Program-made: the position numbers and the translations under genes
In this document: piece by piece, positions 11,079 to 22,784 of the stretch
How positions within the stretch are numbered: position 1 is the stretch's first letter
Layout of the letters: each line of letters opens with the position of its first letter
NCBI GenBank assembly: GCA_029931535.1
Contig: JAQPZY010001423.1
Coordinates: 62,001 to 126,000 of the forward strand
DNA from: Margaritifera margaritifera
Lineage: Eukaryota > Mollusca > Bivalvia > Unionida > Margaritiferidae
DNA length: 64,000 nt
Reading direction: 5' to 3'
Notes under the pieces: model-generated
What the model was told of the DNA's origin: nothing
What the model saw: only the letters and a program-made list of their open reading frames with translations
Databases searched by the model: none

Positions 11079-11533
11079 ACCTAATTCAAATTTGTTGTAC
11101 TTGCCAAAACTACATTTCCAACGATATATTTTAAAAAAATGTTATCTATATAACTTTGTTTGGTTGTATCAAATGTTTTTTCTTGGTCATATAGAGTTGT
11201 TGCAACGTATAAATTCTATTGCTGTTTGTATTGTCAAGGTATTCTTTTGTATATTTTTTCCTTTCTCCAGAAAGCTTCGATTTATATTGATTATTTCACC
11301 CATTCATCTTTTTATTCTATTCACTAATATTCTGTTAAAATTTTAATCAGTGTTGAATAATGAAACAGTTTTTGAGATCATCTGCATAATCTTTCCAATT
11401 ATATGTTAGTACCTTGTTGCTTCTGAGGTGCAGGAATGCGGGATTTCTGTGTTTTTCCTAACCTTGGCCCAAATTAAACCACTTTTCATGCCCAAAAAAT
11501 TGCTGATACTTCAAAATTTGGTGCATTTCCCTT

Positions 11534-11692
11534 GATCTGACACATAATGCAGTTTGTATGCATTGTGTTTTGCATGCATGTCCCATGATCTGATACATAA
11601 TGCAGCTTGTATGTATTGTGTTTTGCATGCATGTCGCTTGATCTGATGCATAATGCAGCTTGTATGTATTGTGTTTTGCATGCATGTCACTC
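11534..11692 (+). repeat. Three tandem copies of a 53-bp unit
   Basis: GATCTGACACATAATGCAG starts at 11534 and recurs at 11587 and 11640. Each copy runs through TGTGTTTTGCATGCATGTC. The 177-residue minus-strand open frame at 11458-11991 crosses this array. Because 53 is not a multiple of three the frame shifts at each unit, which argues against a protein repeat. Confidence 0.9.
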
Positions 11693-12348
11693 AGATACTT
11701 CATCTTGTACATGTCAAGGTGAACCAACTCTTCGTCAGAAACATGATTTATAATATGTAGAGATATTATGGGTAGGAATCTGAGGGGTTCCGATGATACA
11801 GCAGTATGATTGGATAAGGCAGAAAAAACCCAGTTATGTCGTACATTGATGGTTGAACCACTCCTGTAGTCTGCAAGCTGCAAAATGTTTAAGAACCTGA
11901 AATCAATTTTTAAAATTGTTTTTGGGAAATCGCAAAGAATAATTTTTAGTAAGTTCAGAAATTCCAGGATGGTGGTTATTCCTTGCCACATCAGGCATCT
12001 GGATCTGAGACAGGAGAAAAAAATTGTGACTCTTCAGCAGCTGAGACTGAAAAAAAGTGAAATATGAACATGTGTTCCAAGAAAAATGGACTGAGATATG
12101 GCCATTCCTATCTATAATCCTTAATGACTCTCCATGATATCATTTACAGAGCCTCTAAATACCCAAATACTGTGAAAAAGATTATAGAAAATGGCATGCG
12201 ATATCTTGAAGTCTTTAAAAAAAAAGGTATCTGGGTTACATCATAATCATGTTATACATACAGATATATATCCAACTGAGTTGCATTTTTGAGCCATGAT
12301 CTGTATATATACAAATGTATATCCAACTGGGTCACATGATTGAGCTAT

Positions 12349-12350
<2 letters not shown>

Positions 12351-12406
<56 letters not shown>
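12351..12406. repeat. (TA)n microsatellite, about 28 units
   Basis: Uninterrupted TA dinucleotides. Immediately upstream, two related segments with TATATCCAACTGRGT occur near 12268 and 12319. Confidence 0.97.
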
Positions 12407-12409
<3 letters not shown>

Positions 12410-12649
12410 AATATTCACATCATGTCTGGCCTAGACATTGATTACAAGATGGAAATGACATATGATAGATGAAAGAAACTGTGGCCAGTTATGTAAATGA
12501 AGACATATAAACACTAAATAAAGGTGCCAATATATGTACTGTGGCGAGATCGCAGGGTATAAAACTTGCAGAACACAAAGCATTACAATTGGAACCCTAC
12601 CCCCCTCTCTCTTTCTCTCTCTCTCTCTCTTTTTTGGAATTGCCCGCAG

Positions 12650-12735
12650 GCAAGTACTTTGGAAACTTGAGCTTGCCCAAGTCGAATTTAAGCTTGTCCA
12701 GGGAGTCAGGCAAGTGGATTTGTAAATCCATGTTG
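12650..12735 (+). repeat. Dispersed GGGCAAG-type repeat, copy 1
   Basis: Contains GGCAAGTACTTTGGAAACTT, GAGCTTGCCCAAGT and, at the end, GGCAAGTGGATTTGTAAATC. Related text is at 14636-14730 (same orientation, ending TTTGTAAATCCCTGCTC) and at 41590-41700 (GGGCAAGTAAAATGTTCCAAG). The family is not identified; the repeated end suggests a transposon terminus. Confidence 0.5.
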
Positions 12736-13306
12736 GGACATTTTAATATGACAATACCATTTTAAAGTAAAGGTCTGGCTTTCACTAGTTTTGTTGGGCA
12801 ACAACAGTAAAGTGGGTTCCTTTTTTGGGCACTACCAGATCCCCAGCTATAAGGAAGTTGTCAGATCTATGAAGGCGCCAAACCGTAGTATGAAAGTTAA
12901 AGGGTTTTTGTATCTGTATGCAGCTGTCCCACTAATTTGTATAGTTAGAGTGAGGGTTTTTTTCAGAAAAAAATAAAATTTTGAAAAAAGGTTTTGAATT
13001 TGGGTCATCTTTTTAATTTGGAAGAGATGTACTGGTTTAGATTTCAGTATCTGGATTTCCATTCTTTCCGTCCCCAAGGCCTAAAGATATTTAATTCTGA
13101 ATTTGGTTGGGCTTCCCTTCCCCTTCTATTAGACATATAAGCCCTTAGGCTGGTTTCCTCACCGTTTTGCACTCTGAAATTACTAGTGATCTTTACCAGA
13201 GATGGTTATACATGTATTCTGTCCTTTGGATGTTTGTGTATTCGATGTGCATTTGCTATTTACTGTATCCCTTATATATGTATTTGTTAAGGTTGGTAAT
13301 GACTGG

Positions 13307-13414
<108 letters not shown>

Positions 13415-14635
13415 CTAATATTAATATTTACTATTAAAAGCAAGATTTGACAAATAAGGAATAAATATTTATATTTTAATTTATCAGTTACATTTTAATT
13501 GTGATATCTGTACATATCCGGGATTCGCAGACTTTCAGGTCCTAACTTAGCCTCAGGTAGTTTGTGAGCTTGCTTACTCTAAACAATTTGTTTGTCAAAG
13601 ATTGCTATGATGCATGTCGCTGATTTTAAGATGAGTAGGTGTCAGTTGTTAATAATAGAACTTGTGAGATTTCTTTGACAGGTGCGTTTGGAAATAAAAG
13701 GCACTTGTCTCTGACTATTAACCACCAGGAGGATTTTGTTCAAAGCGTGATCGAATTTACTGACAATATAGCACCCACAAGTGGTGTTTATGATCTGTTG
13801 TTTACATGATAATATCAGGAGACCGATACATAGTTACTTTTTGGCAAACAAATTAAATGGATAACAATAAGTGTTCACAATCTCAAAAGTTGGCTTGTCG
13901 AATATTTTGATGCATGTCACTGATTTCAAGATAACTAGATGATAACTGTAAAGTAAATGGATAAAATAAGTGTTTATAAATCCTTCAGTTGTGAGTAAAA
14001 ATAAATCATTACAAACAGTCTAGCTTTCATTATTGTTGATGTAGTTGATTACACGAGTCTGTTATCTTATCAAGGCACAAAAAAAGGAAACTTGATGAAG
14101 TTTCTAGCTCTAATGAACCTGTTTTAAAGAAAAATAGCCAGTATGATGCTATGAAGCATGCAAGAAAGTTCCAAACATCGTGGATTATATTTAATGAGTA
14201 TCTCTGGCTAGAATATGATACATGCATGAAAATGGGAAGGAGAATACTCGGGTCAAAAGTTTCATGGCTGTTCAGTTATTGGTTGTTCAATTTTTCATTT
14301 CAAGGTCTTTTACCTAAACATCTCTCTCTCTCTCTCTCGCTCTTTTACTTAAAAATCTAAACCCATTTCTACCGGTCCATTTATCTGTCCATATACATGT
14401 ACATGTCTGTTTTTGTTTTTCTAATTATATCTGCATTCTAACCCTTTCTCATCTACATATCTATGTACATGTATTATTTACATATATATTTTTTTAATAA
14501 CTTTAATTATTGGCATATGGTTTTAAGGTGCCAGCAAAGATAGAAACAAAAGTGAAAGTAAATATAATGTGATTTCCTTAAAATATCCCGTATTTTATTT
14601 TATCTAATTTTTTAACTCGTGTTGGGATATTATGT

Positions 14636-14730
14636 TTGGGGCAAGCTCATATTTCCCAAGGGCAAGTTCAATGTTCCAGTTGACTTATCCTGGGCAAGCT
14701 GACTTTTATCAAAATTTGTAAATCCCTGCT
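14636..14730 (+). repeat. Dispersed GGGCAAG-type repeat, copy 2
   Basis: Contains GGGGCAAGCTCATATTTCCC, AAGGGCAAGTTCAATGTTCC and a final TTTGTAAATCCCTGCTC. It aligns with 12650-12735 in the same orientation about 2 kb away. Confidence 0.5.
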
Positions 14731-15842
14731 CAATTATTTGTTGTTTTTATGTTATTATGTATATGCATTTTTTTTATGGTATTTCATAAATACAATGTAA
14801 TTAATCACAAAATATTTTAAATTTATTTTTTTTATTTTTTGCTTTTAATTAAAAAAATTAAAAAACACTTCAATATGCTTTTCTCACGAAACACTTCTGA
14901 ATGTAACTACCATTGTTAATCCAGATATCCAGACCATCCAATTTTCTGGATGATGACACTAGACATTTTCTGCCCATATAAATCATGCATGTGGCAGTCC
15001 ATGGCCCGCTTAGGACCTGGTTTTATCGGCTTATTTACATCATAGGATATGGCTTTTAAAAATCGCTTATCTGGCCGAACCGTCCACTCCACAGTTTCAA
15101 TACATTGCATGAATTTGCTTTCACAAGCTTACATATGTCTGTTACCCAGGGGAGTGATATCAGGCCTACTCGGGCCTCTGATTTTACTATACCGGTAGAC
15201 TCGTCTCCATCATGGGGATCGGGGTGGAATGTGGGAGAGCTATCTGTATATTTATGTGAGCAAATTGCTTACCATTCCTCTTGTTTTTTTTACAGTTATG
15301 CCCACTTTTGTTGTCCATTATGAATGTTCTTTAGTATGCTCATATGTACGTGCATACATTCGGACAAAGTAATTGGTTTTTTTCTACTTGCACCACTCGT
15401 TCAAACAGAGAGGGTGTGTGGGCATGAGTGTTTTGTGCACACATTTTTGGTTGCAAAAATTGGGCAAGCAGCCCTGGTCTCAACACCATAATTCACCAAA
15501 TGGCAACATAGAGAGTAGTCTGTAGTGCTGACAATGTTGGGTCCTTATCCTACAATGAATTTCTTAAACAGACATTATTGGGAATCAAAGTCTAAAATGT
15601 ATCTGCTTTCAACTTCAGTTGATAGAGCTTTTTAAAACTTTAAACCCACCTTAATTTGTGTAATGTAGTTTCATCATTTATCTATAAATTTTCTTTTGGA
15701 TCAAGTTGAATAACCAGCTCAAAAGGTAAAAAGTAAAGGTCTTGATTGAAGTCATTTGCAAACATGACTATAAATTTCAAATTTTATATTCTATGCCTGT
15801 AATTTATTATTTCATCATGTATTGTATTTTGTTATATTTAAG

Positions 15843-16265
15843 GTGAAGTCCTCAGGAAAGCTTCCCCAGTACATGCGCCATCAAAAGTCTCCAGAGTTTG
15901 GATTTCATGAACCAGAAAAGATCAGAGAGGGGAGAGTAACTCTCCGCCATGCATTGGACTTTATCACCCATCACAGCATAGACCCCAATAATGCCTCAGT
16001 TGAAATGATTGCCAAGCAGTATAAAATCGATCGCATCCAGGCTCAAAACGTCCTCAAATATTTCCATACTTTTAAGATACATATCTCTGAGGACCTTTTA
16101 AAGAAATATCCTAAAATATCAAAGGCATTGGAACAAGGAAAAACTGGTGACATGACACCCTTACAAAAACTGCTGAGCAAGGCTCAGACAAAATCTATCG
16201 AGACCAAAGATACTTCTGAATCAAAGCCAGAAGGTGGTACACCAGAGCCAGATAAAAAATCTTGA
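15843..16265 (+). CDS. NDUFAF4: NDUFAF4 homolog, terminal exon
   Basis: 140 codons and a stop, read from the ATTTAAG acceptor in phase 0. The open frame itself runs from 15822 but the first seven residues are intronic. The core EGRVTLRHALDFITHH, ASVEMIAKQYKIDRIQAQNV and LKYFHTFKIHI aligns position by position with the human NDUFAF4 region GKISIVEALTLLNNH, TAEKIMQEYQL and LLKYFVTFEVEI. The vertebrate protein (175 residues) ends shortly after that point. Here a further hydrophilic tail of about 47 residues, rich in Lys, Thr, Glu and Pro, ends TPEPDKKS. With the exon at 2493-2590 this makes 172 residues plus an unseen first exon, so the protein is longer than in human. It is expected on the matrix side of the mitochondrial inner membrane, assisting complex I assembly. 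Confidence 0.88.
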   Translation: MKSSGKLPQYMRHQKSPEFGFHEPEKIREGRVTLRHALDFITHHSIDPNNASVEMIAKQYKIDRIQAQNVLKYFHTFKIHISEDLLKKYPKISKALEQGKTGDMTPLQKLLSKAQTKSIETKDTSESKPEGGTPEPDKKS

Positions 16266-17300
16266 CAAAGTGGTTAGCTAGAAATCTCTTGTATTTGAGC
16301 TGTCCCAAGGATACAGGTCATCAGGTCATATCTTGCTTACAAGAAAATGACAAGGAACATGATTTTAATGCTAAGTAAATACTTTTGTGATTGAAAACAT
16401 AATCAAAAGAAGTAATGACATAGAAGAAAAGGGCCTAAAAAAATTATAGAGGTATAATGTAACGATTGGAAAATCCACATTTTATATTTTCATCAATAAG
16501 AACCTTTTTGGCTTGGGAAGGCTGCATTATTATGCATATTAAATATAGCCTGAAATGGGAGAAAACTTGGATATCATGATTCAACAAAATAAGTTGTTTC
16601 CATGCTCTTTTGAATCAAATTTAGCACAATATGAAAATCAAATTTAGTACAATATGAAAATTACTTAGTATATATCCTCCAGATTTCCCAGACTTAATTA
16701 GCCAAAGGAAGTGGGACATTATTAATGTTAATTTCGTTTGTAGTGAAATCATAATGATTACATTGATGATAAAAGATAAGTGGATACAGTACAGCTCCCC
16801 CAATTTTTTGTTTCTCCCATGCATCATGTTGGGGGTGGAGAGAGTGTGGAGAGGATTAAGGTAAATTCCCTCCACCATCTGATGGAACTGCCATGGCTTC
16901 TTGCAGAGAATAGCTCCACACACCATGCTTTATCATGGAGTTTCATCCAACCTCCACCAGAGTGAATGTGGTGTCGATAAAGTGGGTTTGATATACTGTT
17001 TATGACCCTAGCAAGCTTGCACTACAGGGTTCCAGAGAGAGAGTGAGAGAGAAAGAGAGAGATTTTGGACACTGAGATTTGTTAGTCTCAAATGCCCTAT
17101 AATTTATGCCAAAACAAGAAAAATGTAAGTGAGCAAACTGTAATTGATGGTGCAAGGTGTTTCTACTTCGTTGGAAAATAAAATCTTAAACTCTTTGGTA
17201 GCAAATAAACTATCACAGAGAGGGATTAATCTTGGAATCATGACAATTTTCCCACCTCATTGTTCATTTCAGCAATAAATTTAATTTAGTTTAATTGCAG
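16266..17300 (+). other. Probable NDUFAF4 3' untranslated region and flank
   Basis: Non-coding after the NDUFAF4 stop. AATAAA hexamers occur at 17177-17182, 17204-17209 and about 17274-17279; any could be the polyadenylation signal, and none can be chosen from sequence alone. A short GA-rich stretch is at 17036-17062. Confidence 0.4.
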
Positions 17301-17526
17301 ACAGTTAACAAACTTCCACTGTTAATTGCTGGGTTATAATTGGGGCTGTTAAATACGATGCTCCAAGTCAGATAGCTTCATGTAACATAAATGACACCTT
17401 CCCAAGCTGAAATTGACATATTCATTTGATGCTATTTCTTGTCAATGTTTTATAACAGTGTTGACAATGGCTACTGCTTTGATTTTCTGTAGAACATCTG
17501 CTTAAGTCAAGTCTCGCTTAGGGATA

Positions 17527-17737
17527 GACTATTCACTTTTCTAAGGGGGCGTGAGAAGGGATTCTTTTTAAAAGCTTGAAAACAATTATCTTGTTCTGAT
17601 TTGTTGGGAAAAAAGACCTTACTCTATATTTTATTTTACTTGAAATTTTGTTTTATCTTGTAATGAAAGAAGAAAAAAATATCCCTGTCAGAAAGAAAAT
17701 CCCAGTCCCTGCACTACCCCTCCGAAAATGAATAGTC
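17527..17737. mobile_element. MITE with about 20-bp terminal inverted repeats
   Basis: Begins GACTATTCACTTTTCTAAGG and ends CCTCCGAAAATGAATAGTC, which are imperfect inverted copies; the 211-bp interior is non-coding and A+T-rich. No convincing target duplication. The superfamily is not assigned. Confidence 0.7.
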
Positions 17738-18430
17738 GGTCACTTTACAGTACACATGTAGTAGGCCCTAATGCATCATAAACTAGCTGGCTCAAAGGTG
17801 TGTATATTCAACCTCGTGAACATGTGCTGTTGTTGACTGTGTACCACAGTTACTGCTTAAGGATTAAGCATGTGGTTCAGATTTCAGTGTGAATTCAGTG
17901 TTTTCTTTCTTTGAAATAGTAGTGGTTGTCATTTTTAATTTAACTGTCCATATCTCAGAGGATTACTTTTCCTTTGTAACAGTACAATACATTTATGCTC
18001 TTCAAGGGAAGCCAAAAGGTGTGTCTGTCATCAAGTTGGTGTGTAAGTTTGTTCAGATTTCTTTGAAAAAAGTAAAAATGTAAAATTCCTTAAGTGTCTG
18101 TGATCTACTTTCCATGGATCATGATGTAAACTTCTTGGGCTACATTGTTTAAACTGAATTGGGAATGCATATACATTTTTAACATTGGTAGTAACTGCAA
18201 AAAGAAGTGCATTACACAGAAGCCGATCAACCTTTTCGAAACACACATGTATTGAATATACACGACTCTTGAAATGATTTGTTTTCTCAAATATATAAAT
18301 GACATAAAGACAATTGATTCTCAAAATAGTATCCGAGTGTAAATCACTGATGTCTCAGTCTTTCCATGAGTGGTCTTCATTCATTGGCTATTAAATATCA
18401 ATCAGTAATGTCGACTATCCCCCTCTGCAG

Positions 18431-18618
18431 TGGAGAAGCACAAGATGTGCCTGCCGAGTTGCTGTGGTGGTTTGAAAGTGTTTGTAATTTGTGTGAGCTG
18501 TACTGTATGTGGCTTGCCCATAGCCCCCTCTCTATTTAAGGATGGTCTCAGATTTTTTCATCTCAAACGATTCATTTATCAGTCTCTAGCTGGTATTACA
18601 ATCTCATTACACTCATAA
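18431..18618 (+). CDS. Doubtful terminal exon candidate
   Basis: A very good acceptor (CCCCCTCTGCAG) precedes an open stretch, and an AATAAA lies at 18652-18657, so the arrangement looks like a last exon. In one frame it reads EKHKMCLPSCCGGLKVFVIC and ends at a stop at 18616-18618. A second frame reads GEAQDVPAELLWWFES and stops earlier. Neither frame is recognised and no partner exon was found upstream. It could be an untranslated or non-coding last exon, or chance. Confidence 0.18.
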
Positions 18619-18914
18619 TTAAAGTCAACAATGTTCTTTTTTCATTTTCCTAATAAAGTTTGGGTAATCCAGACACATTGTCTAAAGTACTGTGACTTTA
18701 TTTATTTGTGTGGGTATCAATTTTCATGATTTTGAAAAACAATTGTACTAGAGTCATAAATATGCTTCAGATGTAGGGAAGGGTGGTCCTGTTGAATTGT
18801 TGTTTGTTGGGTTTTTTAATTTGTGGGTTTGAGTAACAACAAAATCTAAGAAAATTGGAACCCATTAATTCATCGCTGTAGTTGTGTGTTTTGCTCTGAG
18901 TGGATGGCAGAAAG

Positions 18915-19090
18915 TTTGAGTATTGTTATGGATAATGAGGTCTGGTGTATTCCCGATGAGTATAGTGATTGCTGTGTGTTTAGTAATGATGAATAAAAAA
19001 TGTCTTGTGTATTCTTTACGAGTATACCGATTGTTGTGTGTTAAGTCATGATAAATAATGAAGTCTTGTGTATTCCTCATGTGTATTTGT
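18915..19090 (+). repeat. Three imperfect copies of a roughly 65-bp unit
   Basis: The series GTCTGGTGTATTCCCGATGA, GTCTTGTGTATTCTTTACGA and GTCTTGTGTATTCCTCATG marks successive units, each with a variant of ATTGCTGTGTGTTTAGT between them. Confidence 0.7.
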
Positions 19091-19429
19091 TTTAACATAT
19101 GTCTAAAAATGAATACTACAATTAACTAAGGCAAGAATATGCATCTTCATTCATCTTGCAAAGGGAAATAGAGCAGGTTTATTAATGTTTTGCTGTGTTC
19201 AATACTCAAAGGATACAAAAAAACTTAATTATAAAATGAGAATTATTGCCAGTACATTTCTGTTGTTTATGAATTAGGGGATAAGTCTTGGATTTGAGGA
19301 CATTAAATGTTATTTCTCTGCCACAGATTAAGTTTAACAGTGTGCATCTCAAGGATCAACATATGTTATTATTGTATGATTTGATTTTAGTTGTATAACT
19401 GAATAATTTAAATTGCAACTATGTAAACA

Positions 19430-19600
19430 GTCCTTCAGAATAATTATGAAGCATTTCTTCATTACCAGTCTCACACAAGCTCCCCCCCCCCCCCAAGTCT
19501 TTCTGAATAATTACAATGCATTTCTTTCACAGGACAGTAATCACTGGTACCAGAGTCTTACACAAGCCCCTCCCCCCCCCCCCGCCCCCCCCCACTGTAC
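19430..19600 (+). repeat. Imperfect duplication with two poly-C tracts
   Basis: TTCAGAATAATTATGAAGCA and ACCAGTCTCACACAAGC plus poly-C are followed by a second set, TTCTGAATAATTACAATGCA and ACCAGAGTCTTACACAAGC plus poly-C interrupted by one G. The proline-rich frame at 19413-19658 is caused by the poly-C tracts. Confidence 0.75.
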
Positions 19601-21793
19601 AGCAGTGGTGAAAAGTTGTCAAGTTTTAACATGTACATTGTATTTTCTCACACAGTAACCAGCACTATGCTAAAAGATAGGAACATGAAACTTGCCACAA
19701 TGATTCTGGAGATGTTGCTGACAAATTCTACAGAGTTCAAAGGTCAAAGGGTAAAAAGTTTTCAAATTATTTTAACACCAGTATGTAAACGCCTGTGAAG
19801 CAGCTATTTCATTAGTTTCTTTAATTTTATTAAACATAAATGAACATAACAGTTTTAACTATTTTGTTATATTTAATCCATTTTAAATTTAAATTTATTT
19901 TATTTGTGTGCCCAAGACTTTAAAGTTCCCCATAAAGAGGTAAATTTCCATGCACAATACTGCCTCGAGTCATATTGTGTGAAATAGAATAAAATAGGCA
20001 TAATTAGCTTATTTTCATACATAACATCAATATTAATGTGCCATTTAATTCAGAAAATCACACATGATCATATGAAAAAGTGAAAAGGAATTGTGCAAAT
20101 GTTCAAATTTATCATAAGGTTCTGCTCTTGTGCACAGGGTTAAAATGAAGGTGTCCCAAACTTTCCCCACCAGTAATCCTTGTTATACAAAAATGAATAT
20201 GTATAACCTGTGGAGGTTTAAAGAACCTACAATTTTCTTTATTTTGCTATCTGAATTATGGAATTAATTTGGTTTTGAGAGAACACAGCTAGGCCATGCT
20301 TCTGATGTGTATCTCATAGAAGATTGCTAGCACTGCATGGCTATGATCACTTCCTGAACTTCAGAGGTAAATTATAAACAAACAAGCCAGTAACTTCTAC
20401 TTTATTTTGTTTATATTTGAAAATTTCATAAGTGTACTTTCAGAAAATAGTAATGCCTCTACTGTGAAGATTTGTTTCTGTATTTTAAGGACAGGCAAAG
20501 TTGGTGTACTTTTCTCTATTTCAAGTACATTTCCCAAGCACATAGAAACTGTAATTTTCATCAGTATTCAAAAATAAGTGTCAATCCAAGTAGGTGAAAG
20601 ACATGTATATGTATGCTAACTTTCCCTACATAGAGTTGTACAGCAAAACACTTTGCCCAATTCCTTCTCAGCTTTCAAAGGTACTATCCCCTCTCCCCCC
20701 ACATTACCTTCCTCGATATTGCTTCTATATAGATAATTTCAATACAAAATGCTCATGATAATAGCTTTAATAGTTTCTATTAAAATGTTTTATGAATTTT
20801 TTAATCAATTCTCTTTTGAGAGATAAAGTGAAGATAAACATTTAAAATCAGATTATGGCTGTTCCATTTAAACATACATGGTACCTTGGGAAAGCAGGAA
20901 GTTTACTCAAAGAGTTCATAAAAAAATGATACAAAGTTCTAAATTGTATCTATGGGCGAATATTCCGCATTAAAAGTGCCTTCCCTGGGTTCCAAGTACG
21001 TTTTACTGGAACAGCCCTTACATGTATTTAGAGGGATTTGGTTATCAATAATTTGCAATTTATGTTAATTCGCTTAATCCTGTTTATTGTAGTGTATTTC
21101 TCTAACCATTCAAACCATCAAATATTCTCAATACTCTGGTTTATGAAAGAGATCTAAATGGCATGAAATATTATTTTACGTTTTTATCTTTGTTCTTTCA
21201 AAATTAAAATTCCATAATTGCCTTTTTTATTCTCTTGATATATAGAAAATCTTAAATATAAAAATTGAACTTGAGACTAAAAATGCTACAAGAGATACTT
21301 GCATGTGTTAGATGTCACCTATATCTGGCTAATGAATTTTTTTTTACCATTATTACACAGTTTTTCTTCAGATAAACTTTTACATAATTAGAACGATTGA
21401 GGTGTGGGATTTTGCAATGGATGTCATTTTGAAATATCAGTATGTGCCAATTGAAAATAGATGCTCAATTTGTGTTTGTTTTGTTTTGTCACATGATAAG
21501 CATTTGACTCAGTATGATGAATGCAAGACAAAGTCGATTTATGCATGTATGTTACACCACATGGCTCCCAACAGTGCAATATAAAAACATACCTGTGCTG
21601 ACCCAAGCCTCAACACTGAAAAAATATGCAACATTTCCTAGCATCTTAACTTTCTTTACTGCCACTATCTGTCTGTAAAGTGACAATTCTCATCATTGGT
21701 TAAGCACAAGCTCGACAAAAATTAATCTAGAGAGCTTTGATTATTTATGAACCAAATTCCATCAAATGCTATGACTAGACTGTTCCACTACAG

Positions 21794-21882
21794 CAGGGGT
21801 GTCAAACTCATTTGCTATGACGTGCCAGATTTGATAATAATAATAAATAATGAGTCTGGCAGGCCGTATGTTTGACACCCTG
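21794..21882. mobile_element. Short hAT-type MITE
   Basis: The element starts CAGGGGTGTCAAACTCATTT and ends GTTTGACACCCTG, giving terminal inverted repeats of about 14 bp with one extra G. The CAGGGGTGTCAAA terminus is typical of many animal hAT transposons. The flanking 8-bp words, CACTACAG (21786-21793) and CGCTATAG (21883-21890), agree at 6 of 8 positions and probably are the aged target-site duplication; hAT elements make 8-bp duplications. Its 89 bp have no coding capacity. Confidence 0.85.
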
Positions 21883-22401
21883 CGCTATAGCATGATACTT
21901 TGCCCAATCTAGTCCCGAGCGATATCCAAATTTTAACCCTGAAGTATAGTATTTCTCTCATGACAAGATCTGGGGGTCAGCATCATAAATTTTTGTAAAA
22001 AGGTAGTGGGTGTGATGCAAAAATTTTGCAAAAAGAGGGTGGTGGGCTATCATCAGATGAATACTGTAAATCGCTGTCACCTCGGGATAAATGTGTCCAT
22101 TCAGTATCACGATTGTTCCTAGAACACTTGGATAAATGGAGGAAAGCACAAAACTGAATGTTGATGCTTACACCACAAATTAATTATACTGAATAACATC
22201 GTACAAAATGGTGCTTGTGCTTTGTACTGGAGATGATAATAATAATCATACAATTTGTTATGTTCCAGTGTTTGCTACAGTGCTAAAAATTAGTACGAGC
22301 CCTACTGGTTTCCATTTCAGTTCCAAATCTTTCTTTGTGTTCTAGCAAACTTATGAGATGCCTGTTCTGTTAGCTTGAGTAAATTCTGGATCTTACATCC
22401 A

Positions 22402-22784
22402 GGTCCCCATTTCACTAAAATTGTATAAAATATTCCTCAAATTGAGAGATTTTGCATCATCTTATTTTTGACAATATTGGGATTTTTATGAGAAGTAGAT
22501 ACAATACAAAGGAAAGAAAAAAAAGTTTTAGTTTTAAGTATTGTATAACTGGGAGTCCTTTTATTCTTGAAAAACAAAATGAGGAATTTCTTTATGGAAA
22601 TTCTTCGTTTTGTATCCGAGATCGAACAACTAATTTCAGGAAAATACAGGAAATTATGACTGTATTTTAATCCTTGATGCCTTATTAATGTTGTGAGAAA
22701 ATCATAAATCCAAACCAAGCAATAAGATATTTAAAGATCTCAATTTGAGGAAGAAAATTTGATACATTTAGTGAAACTGAGCCC
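22402..22784. mobile_element. MITE with about 50-bp terminal inverted repeats
   Basis: The left end GGTCCCCATTTCACTAAAAT then ATTCCTCAAATTGAGAG is mirrored by CTCAATTTGAGGAAG and ATTTAGTGAAACTGAGCCC at the right. The interior contains a further short inverted motif (AAAACAAAATGAGGAATTTC against GAAATTCTTCGTTTTG). No transposase. The open frames at 22437-22718 are incidental. Confidence 0.75.

Noticed and set aside
11458..11991. Longest open frame in the window (177 codons, minus strand)
   Set aside because: It crosses a 53-bp tandem array whose period is not a multiple of three, has no family resemblance and no splice or promoter context. Treated as chance.
19413..19658. Proline-rich small protein
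   Set aside because: Caused by two poly-C tracts within an imperfect duplication.
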